Below, piece by piece: positions 7,675 through 12,277 of a DNA stretch of 12,277 nt (positions within the stretch are counted from its first letter, which is position 1; each line of letters begins with the position of its first letter). The DNA is taken from positions 1 through 12,277 of the forward strand of contig CAISIP010000529.1 of the NCBI GenBank assembly GCA_903885415.1, in the 5' to 3' direction. A program made the position numbers and the translations under genes. The stretch comes from an uncultured beta proteobacterium. GTDB lineage: Bacteria > Pseudomonadota > Gammaproteobacteria > Burkholderiales > Burkholderiaceae_C. Under the pieces are notes generated by a model. It searched no databases. It was not told the origin of the DNA and saw only the letters and a list, made by a program, of their open reading frames with translations.

Positions 7675-8982
7675 TCAGTGGCCGTGCGATCGGTCTGTTT
7701 GGCGCTCGCCGACCGATTGGCGCACGTTGTCAAAGCCGCGCCAGGCAAGCACCGCCATTGCGGCCGACAGCAGGAACAGCCAAGCGCCCATGCCGGGGCT
7801 CGCAGGCAGCCAGCGCTTGGCGTCCCAGCCCAGGTACAGCGCCATTCCAAGAAAGGGCGCGAAGGCGCCGCGCACACCGGTGAGCGTGACATGGATGCCC
7901 ATGTAGTCCGCCAACTGGTCCCGGGGCGCAAAGTCGTTATGTCCGAGTTGCCACGCCAAACTGCCTCCGCCATTGACGATGCCGGTGATCACTCGCCCGA
8001 GCGCAAGCCACAGCAGCGAAAACTGCCACGCACCCCAGAACATGATCACGACTCCCAGGACCCACAGCGCGTTTTGTCGGGCGCGAAACTCCGCCACATG
8101 GACGCGGTCCAGATAGCGTGCCCACAAGGGCATCGTCGTCATGGTGAGAACAAAGGGAATCAGCATGATGATGCCGATGCTCGCCACATAGCTCGCGCCG
8201 ATCTGTTTGGAGACCAGGTAGACCAGCGGCGGCTCGAGCATCATTGCAGCGAATCCCGAGGTGAACTGGTGCATCTGGTAGCGTGCATAGCAAGGGTCGG
8301 CCCGCAGGATGGCGAAGAAGGAGTTGCGCCCGGATGCATCGCGCCGACCGCGCCGCTCGAGCACCTGGTGGCGCCTCTCGCCGCTGACCGTGACGCCTGA
8401 GAATGCCCACAGACCCAAAATCCCCAGAGCCGCTCCGGTCGCGTAGATCCAGCGGAAGTTTTCAGGGTGTTCGTCCAGCACCAACGCGGCACCGCCGGTG
8501 CTGATGACCAGCACCATGCTGGTGAGTGCCTGCAGCCGACCGGCGATACGAGCGCGCAGGGCTCGCTCGTAGTTCAAGCTCCAGGCGACGCTGCGAACGG
8601 TGATGATTCCGGCAATTAGCAGACGGCTGACGATGACGCTGGCCAGTACCAGCCATGCCCCGGCTGGCGTGCGTGGGCTCACTGCAATCGCTGCGACGCA
8701 CAGCAGCACCATCGCCTGCAGCCCAAGCACCAGCGGGACTTTGGGCCGTCCGGCCGCGATGCGGCTCCATAGAAAGCTCGACAGGTTTCCGAACATCGGA
8801 GCGGCCGAGATGATAGCGATCACCCAGGGCTCCACATCAAAGGCCTTGGCGGCGACGACCGCCACGAAGCCACCTTCCATCAGGCTGGTGGCCATTGGTA
8901 GACTCAGCTCGGTCAACTGTTCGCGATCAAAGCTCCTTTGCACCGCTGGGTCGAGTCCCGGCACCCTAAAAAATTCCTTCAT
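7675..8982 (-). CDS. Major facilitator superfamily (MFS) transporter
   Basis: This 435-aa polytopic inner-membrane protein has the length and hydrophobicity of a 12-helix MFS carrier. A 25-residue hydrophilic N-terminus is followed by helices at about 27-48, 52-72 and 82-100. The second loop, SRIAAGRPKV, is a loose form of the MFS loop motif (GxLADRxGRK). A basic central loop at about 200-222 (GERRHQVLERRGRRD) separates the two six-helix halves. The last half includes QLADYMGIHVTLTGVRG and a final helix near 400-415. No substrate can be read from the sequence. The ATG (8982-8980) overlaps the stop of the Smr gene (ATGA, 8979-8982), and an AGG lies about eight bases before it, so it appears to be the last gene of a radC-smr-MFS operon. 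Its 3' end faces the globin gene with a 32-base gap. Confidence 0.85.
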   Translation of the reverse strand: MKEFFRVPGLDPAVQRSFDREQLTELSLPMATSLMEGGFVAVVAAKAFDVEPWVIAIISAAPMFGNLSSFLWSRIAAGRPKVPLVLGLQAMVLLCVAAIAVSPRTPAGAWLVLASVIVSRLLIAGIITVRSVAWSLNYERALRARIAGRLQALTSMVLVISTGGAALVLDEHPENFRWIYATGAALGILGLWAFSGVTVSGERRHQVLERRGRRDASGRNSFFAILRADPCYARYQMHQFTSGFAAMMLEPPLVYLVSKQIGASYVASIGIIMLIPFVLTMTTMPLWARYLDRVHVAEFRARQNALWVLGVVIMFWGAWQFSLLWLALGRVITGIVNGGGSLAWQLGHNDFAPRDQLADYMGIHVTLTGVRGAFAPFLGMALYLGWDAKRWLPASPGMGAWLFLLSAAMAVLAWRGFDNVRQSVGERQTDRSHGH

Positions 8983-9644
8983 GAGCCGGGCCTGAGAAGC
9001 ACCACCAGTGCACCCGCGCCGCCGTCGAGCGGGCGTGCTTGCACGAAGGCCAGAACCTCACTGCGTTGTGCCAGCCAGCCATGCACCTTGTTCTTAAGCA
9101 CTGGTGCCTTTCCGGGCGAGCCCAGTCCTTTGCCGTGCACCACGCGAACGCAGCGCACACCCTGTTTGCAGGACTCGCGCAGGAAGGCAGCGAGCGCGTC
9201 GCGCGCATCGTCGCTGCGCAGCCCGTGCAGATCGAGCTGACGCTGGATGCTCCACTTGCCACGGCGCAGTTTGTCCGCCACATCGGCGCCAATTCCCTGA
9301 CGCCGATAGCTCAACCGCTCATCGGTGTCGAGCAGGGTGCCGGCGTCGAAATCGTCGCTGATGGCTTCGCGCAGCACGGCGCGCTCGTCCCGCAGTCGCT
9401 GCATCGGTATGGGCGCCGGCGGCGTCTGGCGCAGCGGCACCCGGCCCTGGTCGGGCAGCGGCTGCACGGCCCCCGCGGCGCGTCTGAAGAGCTCGCGCGC
9501 GCCGACGCTGCGCGTGTGCGCCCGCACGCGCTCGGCGTCGATCTTCGCCTGGTGCAGATCCAGCGACCGTGCCTGATGGTCGATCGCGCGCTTGACCAGC
9601 TTCAGCTCGGCCATCGACTGCACCCGTTTTCCGGTCGCGGTCAC
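8979..9644 (-). CDS. Smr-domain protein (MutS2 C-terminal-like nuclease domain)
   Basis: This 221-aa cytosolic protein has a charged, probably helical N-terminal half and a C-terminal Smr domain. The Smr landmarks are LDLHG at 137-141 and VVHGKGLGS with HGKG at 170-173, then the closing ALVVLLRPG strand. Smr domains of this type bind or cut nucleic acid; stand-alone bacterial versions (E. coli SmrA/SmrB-like) act in DNA or mRNA/ribosome quality control. Which applies here cannot be told. I chose GTG 9644 because it overlaps the radC stop as GTGA and has AGGA five bases upstream; an ATG at 9614 would remove ten residues. The longer frame up to 9821 reads antisense-like sequence inside radC and is not credible. 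It is translationally linked at both ends, to radC and to the MFS gene. Confidence 0.9.
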   Translation of the reverse strand: MTATGKRVQSMAELKLVKRAIDHQARSLDLHQAKIDAERVRAHTRSVGARELFRRAAGAVQPLPDQGRVPLRQTPPAPIPMQRLRDERAVLREAISDDFDAGTLLDTDERLSYRRQGIGADVADKLRRGKWSIQRQLDLHGLRSDDARDALAAFLRESCKQGVRCVRVVHGKGLGSPGKAPVLKNKVHGWLAQRSEVLAFVQARPLDGGAGALVVLLRPGS

Positions 9645-10342
9645 AGCAATCCTGCCTCGGCCATGGACAGGGCGTTTCCCGCAGCGACGATGACATGGTC
9701 GAGAACGCGTATGTCGACCAGCGCCAGCGCGCTGCGGATGGTCTGGGTCAGCGCTTCGTCGCAGCGCGAAGGTTGGACCGATCCGCTGGGGTGGTTGTGC
9801 GCCAGGACGACCGCTGCGCACTGGTGGTGCAGGGCGCGCACAACCACCTCGCGCGGGTACACGCTGGTTTGTGTCAGGGTGCCGCGGAAAAGTTCTTCCA
9901 TCGCTAGCAGTCGGTTCTGCGCATCGAAAAACAGCACGGCGAACACCTCGTGCGGCCTGGCCGCAAGCTGCAGCTGCAGATACTGCTTGACCAACTGTGG
10001 CGACCCGAGCGACTGGGTCTGGCGCAGCTGCTGGGCCATCGCCCGGCGCGCCAGCTCCAGAACCGCGAGCAGCTCGGAGCGCTTGGCTGGCCCCAAGCCC
10101 TTCACCCGGTCCAGATCATGTGCGCTTGCATTGAGCAGTCCCGCGATGCCGTCAAAGCCCGCGCGGCCATCGTTGTCACGCGGCAGTGCCAGCAACTCGC
10201 TGGCCATTTGCAGCACGCCTTTTCCCTTTATCCCGGTGCGCAGCAGCAGTGCCAGCAACTCGACGTCGCTCAGTGCGCTGGCGCCACGCGCGAGCAGCTT
10301 TTCGCGTGGGCGTACCTCAGGGGGAAGGTGTTGGGGCGGCAT
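9641..10342 (-). CDS. radC: RadC family JAB/MPN-domain protein
   Basis: RadC proteins combine a helix-hairpin-helix region with a JAB1/MPN (JAMM-like) metalloprotease-fold domain. Despite the name, a role in DNA repair is not established. In this 233-aa protein the N-terminal RPREKLLARGASALSD is typical, VKGLGPAKR is the helix-hairpin-helix turn, and the JAMM signature is H182-x-H184-P-S-G with D195 (HNHPSGSVQPSRCD). All three predicted metal ligands are present. I chose ATG 10342 because the family begins right before the RPREKL motif. An in-frame ATG at 10405 would add 21 residues and would overlap fkpB. The stop TGA overlaps the Smr GTG. No good ribosome site precedes either start. It is the first gene of the minus-strand operon and diverges from fkpB. 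Confidence 0.93.
   Translation of the reverse strand: MPPQHLPPEVRPREKLLARGASALSDVELLALLLRTGIKGKGVLQMASELLALPRDNDGRAGFDGIAGLLNASAHDLDRVKGLGPAKRSELLAVLELARRAMAQQLRQTQSLGSPQLVKQYLQLQLAARPHEVFAVLFFDAQNRLLAMEELFRGTLTQTSVYPREVVVRALHHQCAAVVLAHNHPSGSVQPSRCDEALTQTIRSALALVDIRVLDHVIVAAGNALSMAEAGLL
9650..9653 (-). promoter_or_regulatory. Ribosome binding site for the Smr gene GTG start
   Basis: On the minus strand AGGA lies five bases before GTG 9644, inside the last codons of radC. It decides for the GTG start over the ATG at 9614. Confidence 0.6.
10183..10262 (-). repeat. 17-bp perfect direct repeat inside radC
   Basis: The same 17 bases occur at 10183-10199 and 10246-10262, exactly 63 bp (21 codons) apart. 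On the coding strand they encode ELLAL twice, at residues 28-32 and 49-53 of RadC. Recombination or slippage between the copies would remove 21 codons and keep the frame. Confidence 0.85.
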
Positions 10343-10352
10343 GGGGGCGCTT

Positions 10353-10380
10353 TTGCCGGCATCTCGCCGGCTTTTACAAT
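10353..10380 (+). promoter_or_regulatory. Candidate sigma-70 promoter of fkpB-ispH
   Basis: A -35-like TTGCCG (10353-10358, four of six consensus bases) and a -10-like TACAAT (10375-10380, five of six) are separated by 16 bp. Transcription would start near 10387 and leave a leader of about 17 bases before the fkpB ATG at 10404. GAGAG at 10395-10399 is a weak ribosome site. On the other strand the overlapping TATTGT may serve radC, but its -35 is poor. Confidence 0.5.
10355..10371. repeat. GCCGGC inverted repeat in the radC-fkpB intergenic region
   Basis: GCCGGC (10355-10360) and GCCGGC (10366-10371) can pair as a six-bp all-GC stem with loop ATCTC. TTTT flanks the pair on both sides. Read on the + strand it looks like a small intrinsic terminator (stem then TTTT), which could stop antisense transcription coming out of radC. 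It also lies between the -35 and -10 of the candidate fkpB promoter, so it could instead be an operator. The two copies are 11 bp apart, about one helical turn. Confidence 0.4.
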
Positions 10381-10403
10381 ACAGGCAGTTTATCGAGAGT
10401 TCC

Positions 10404-10886
10404 ATGTTGTCTTGCCAGCCTGTTGTAGAACCCGCCTCTTTTTTGACGCTGCACTACCGCCTTGGCGGACAGAGCGGCGACATCATCAACACCTTCGGCG
10501 GAAAGCCCGCGACGCTGTCGCTTGGAACCGGAGCCTTGTCGCCGCCGGTCGAGCGCTGCCTGATCGGCATGCGCCAGGGCGATCGCGCTGTGTTTGACCT
10601 GCCCGCCGGTGCAGCATTTGGCCAGCGCCAGTCCGACATGTTGCAGTGGGTTACGCGCAAACTGCTCGGTCGCATAGGGGACCCGCAGCAGGACTACCAC
10701 GTCGGCGACGTGGTCGCCTTTCCATCGCCTAACGGCCATAGCAGTTACGCTGGAGCCGTGGTGCGCACCGGCGCACAGGAGGGACCCGATGACGCAGTCG
10801 GTGGGGATGCGGTGCTGTTTGACTTCAACCATCCGCTGGCGGGCCAGCCGGTGAGCTTCGAAGTGCACATTCTGGCTGTCCTATGA
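10404..10886 (+). CDS. fkpB: FKBP-type peptidyl-prolyl cis-trans isomerase, FkpB/SlpA-like
   Basis: This 160-aa cytosolic prolyl isomerase is of the SlyD/SlpA group, close in length to E. coli FkpB (149 aa). Features are SFLTLHYRL at the N-terminus, VERCLIGMRQGDRAVFDLPAGAAFG in the FKBP part, an inserted insert-in-flap chaperone domain from about 75 to 125 (VGDVVAFPSPNG), and the closing motif FDFNHPLAG followed by VSFEVHIL. It lacks the His-rich metal-binding tail of SlyD. ATG 10404 fits the family and the candidate promoter; an in-frame ATG at 10341 would lie upstream of the -10 box and within the radC start. The frame is open for hundreds of codons upstream, but that is antisense to radC and smr. 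Its stop overlaps the ispH ATG (ATGA, 10883-10886). E. coli has the same fkpB-ispH order, which supports the call. Confidence 0.88.
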   Translation: MLSCQPVVEPASFLTLHYRLGGQSGDIINTFGGKPATLSLGTGALSPPVERCLIGMRQGDRAVFDLPAGAAFGQRQSDMLQWVTRKLLGRIGDPQQDYHVGDVVAFPSPNGHSSYAGAVVRTGAQEGPDDAVGGDAVLFDFNHPLAGQPVSFEVHILAVL

Positions 10887-11827
10887 CGCCGGGCGCGTTG
10901 CCGCAGGAAATCGTTTTGGCCGAGCCGCGTGGCTTTTGCGCCGGCGTCGATCGGGCGATCGAAATCGTCGAGCGCGCGCTCGCCAAATTTGGCGCGCCGA
11001 TATATGTGCGCCATGAAATCGTCCATAACACCTATGTGGTCGACGAACTCAAGTCCAAAGGCGCGATTTTTGTCGAAGAGCTCCATCATGTGCCGGCCGG
11101 CGCGACATTGGTTTTTTCTGCCCATGGCGTCAGCCGGGCGGTGCAGGATGAGGCGCGCGAGCGGGGGTTCAGGGTATTCGACGCCACCTGTCCGCTGGTT
11201 ACCAAGGTGCATGTGGAGGTGGCCAAGCTGCACAAGGAGGGGTTTGAGTTCATCATGATCGGCCACCGGGGTCATCCCGAGGTCGAGGGAACGATGGGCC
11301 AACTCGATTCCGGGATTCATCTGGTGGAAGACGTCGCCGGCGTGGCGGGACTGCAGCCTGTGCAGACGGCACGGCTTGCTGTCGTCACCCAGACCACCTT
11401 GAGCGTCGACGACGCCGCCGAAATTGCAGCTGCTGTCAAGGCCCGATTCCCGATGGTGCGCGAACCCAAACAGCAGGACATCTGCTACGCGACGCAGAAC
11501 CGCCAGGACGCGGTCAAGATGCTCAGCCCGCAGGTGGACGTGGTCATCGTAGTCGGCAGTCCGTCGAGCTCCAACAGTAACCGCTTGCGCGAGGTGGCGC
11601 GCAAGCTTGGAACCCCCAGCCACATGGTCGACAGCGCCGATGAACTGCAGGCGCATTGGTTCGAGGGCCGTCAGCGCGTGGGTCTGACAGCTGGCGCCTC
11701 GGCGCCGGAAGTACTGGTGCGCCAGGTGATGGAACGGATCAAGGCCTTCGGTGCCGTGTCGGTGCGCACGCTGCCTGGCATCCAGGAGACCATCAAATTT
11801 CCGCTCCCCAAGGGCCTGAAAATCTAA
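10883..11827 (+). CDS. ispH: 4-hydroxy-3-methylbut-2-enyl diphosphate reductase IspH (LytB)
   Basis: IspH is the [4Fe-4S] enzyme of the last MEP-pathway step. It reduces HMBPP to IPP and DMAPP in the cytosol for isoprenoid synthesis. The 314-aa protein has the normal family length and all key residues: cluster cysteines C19 (RGFCAGV), C103 (DATCPLV) and C201 (DICYATQNRQ); substrate-binding H48 (HEIVHN), H81 (SAHGVS) and H131; catalytic E133 (GHRGHPEVEGT); Q170-T171 in TQTTLS; and the SNSNRL diphosphate-binding segment. It begins at ATG 10883 overlapping the fkpB stop, with no separate ribosome site, so it is likely to be translated by coupling to fkpB. Confidence 0.98.
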   Translation: MTPGALPQEIVLAEPRGFCAGVDRAIEIVERALAKFGAPIYVRHEIVHNTYVVDELKSKGAIFVEELHHVPAGATLVFSAHGVSRAVQDEARERGFRVFDATCPLVTKVHVEVAKLHKEGFEFIMIGHRGHPEVEGTMGQLDSGIHLVEDVAGVAGLQPVQTARLAVVTQTTLSVDDAAEIAAAVKARFPMVREPKQQDICYATQNRQDAVKMLSPQVDVVIVVGSPSSSNSNRLREVARKLGTPSHMVDSADELQAHWFEGRQRVGLTAGASAPEVLVRQVMERIKAFGAVSVRTLPGIQETIKFPLPKGLKI

Positions 11828-11858
11828 AGTCGGGCGCAGACGGCCTGCTGCGGGCGCC

Positions 11859-11864
11859 TAAAAT
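11859..11864 (+). promoter_or_regulatory. Candidate -10 box of serS (possible leaderless start)
   Basis: TAAAAT (five of six consensus bases) ends seven bases before the serS ATG at 11871. A transcript would therefore begin at or next to the A of the ATG. No convincing -35 is present at 16-18 bp. No ribosome site is seen before the ATG, which is in keeping with a leaderless mRNA. The GC-rich stretch just upstream holds CGGGCGC twice (11831-11837, 11851-11857). Confidence 0.5.
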
Positions 11865-11870
11865 CGCGAC

Positions 11871-12277
11871 ATGCTCGATATCAACCTGCTGCGCAAAGAC
11901 TTGGATGCGGCCGTGGCACGCCTGGAGACACGCAAAAAGCCGCAAGCTTTCCTTGACGTTGAATTATTCAGAGCCTTCGAGGGTGAGCGAAAGACCATCC
12001 AGACCCGGACCGAAGAACTGCAAGCCAGCCGCAACCGCCTGAGCAAGCAGGTCGGCCAGCTCAAGTCGCGCGGCGCTGCAGGGGTTGCTGAAGCCGACGC
12101 CGCGATGGCGGAAGTGGCGGCGTTGAAAGGGGAGCTGGAAGCCTCTGCGCAGCGGCTAGAGCAGATTCAGGCCGAGTTGAATGCTCTGCTGCTCGCGGTT
12201 CCCAATCTTCCGCACGCCAGCGTGCCCGTTGGCGCTGACGAATCTGCCAACATGGTGTTGCGTTCGTGGGGTACACC
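11871..12277 (+). CDS. serS: Seryl-tRNA synthetase SerS, 5' part
   Basis: SerS charges tRNA-Ser (and tRNA-Sec where present) with serine in the cytosol. Only the first 135 complete codons are in the window; the frame runs off the right edge, and the full protein is normally about 430 aa. The start MLDINLLRKDLD is the standard SerS N-terminus. Residues about 30 to 110 are charged and heptad-like (for example ELQASRNRLSKQVGQLKS), forming the long antiparallel coiled-coil arm that holds the tRNA. VPNLPHASVPVGADES is the conserved link to the catalytic domain. It lies 43 bases after ispH and seems to have its own promoter. No frameshift is seen in the visible part. Confidence 0.97.
   Translation, partial: MLDINLLRKDLDAAVARLETRKKPQAFLDVELFRAFEGERKTIQTRTEELQASRNRLSKQVGQLKSRGAAGVAEADAAMAEVAALKGELEASAQRLEQIQAELNALLLAVPNLPHASVPVGADESANMVLRSWGT

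Noticed and set aside
7420..8400. Plus-strand frame of 326 codons covering the globin end and the antisense of the MFS gene
   Set aside because: It overlaps the globin in another frame and is antisense to a 12-helix MFS gene; the product is charged and without motifs.
9645..9821. N-terminal extension of the Smr protein from ATG 9821
   Set aside because: The added 59 codons lie wholly inside radC in another frame and are Arg/Pro/His-rich. The GTG at 9644 with its overlap and AGGA is better supported.
9039..10403. Long plus-strand open frame that runs in phase into fkpB
   Set aside because: It is antisense to smr and radC, both with intact catalytic motifs. The fkpB homology begins only after 10404, so I do not call a fusion protein.
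11833..11858. Intrinsic terminator after ispH
   Set aside because: The possible stems are only five bp, compete with each other, and are followed by TAAAAT and not by a T-run.

Overview
The window is a GC-rich, densely coded bacterial chromosome segment. It most likely comes from a betaproteobacterium of the Burkholderiales. That placement is inference. It rests on the NAD-dependent formate dehydrogenase operon of the FdsBA type, the fkpB-ispH-serS order next to a divergent radC, the protein sequences as I recognise them, and a TAAAAT box just before the serS ATG. No tRNA, rRNA, CRISPR array, insertion sequence, integrase or phage gene was seen. Ten protein genes fill almost the whole window; the longest gap without a gene is only 61 bases.

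Left block (1-4677, + strand): the 3' end of fdsB (diaphorase subunit), the complete fdsA (molybdenum/iron-sulfur catalytic subunit) and fdhD (the fdsC-type sulfurtransferase and chaperone). The genes are nearly contiguous. Together they make and mature a cytosolic NAD+-dependent formate dehydrogenase. fdsG would lie off the left edge. The small fdsD gene that often closes this operon is not present after fdhD.

Middle block (4728-7642, + strand): a YbbP-like FtsX-family ABC permease without its ATPase, overlapping by four bases a group II truncated haemoglobin. A 12-bp bulged hairpin spans the globin stop codon and sits in the short gap before the convergent MFS gene.

Right-middle block (7675-10342, - strand): radC, an Smr-domain protein and an MFS transporter, each joined to the next by a four-base start/stop overlap, so probably one translationally coupled operon.

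Right block (10404-12277, + strand): fkpB (FKBP-type prolyl isomerase), ispH (last step of the MEP isoprenoid pathway, overlapping fkpB by four bases) and the 5' part of serS. fkpB and radC diverge from a 61-bp region with a plausible sigma-70 promoter and a GC-only hairpin. serS has a -10 box placed so that its transcript could be leaderless.

I found no clearly new multi-gene system. The points worth a second look are the missing fdsD, the altered cysteine motif of FdhD, the hairpin at the globin/MFS convergence, the mirrored start codons between radC and fkpB, and the permease-globin and radC-smr-MFS couplings.
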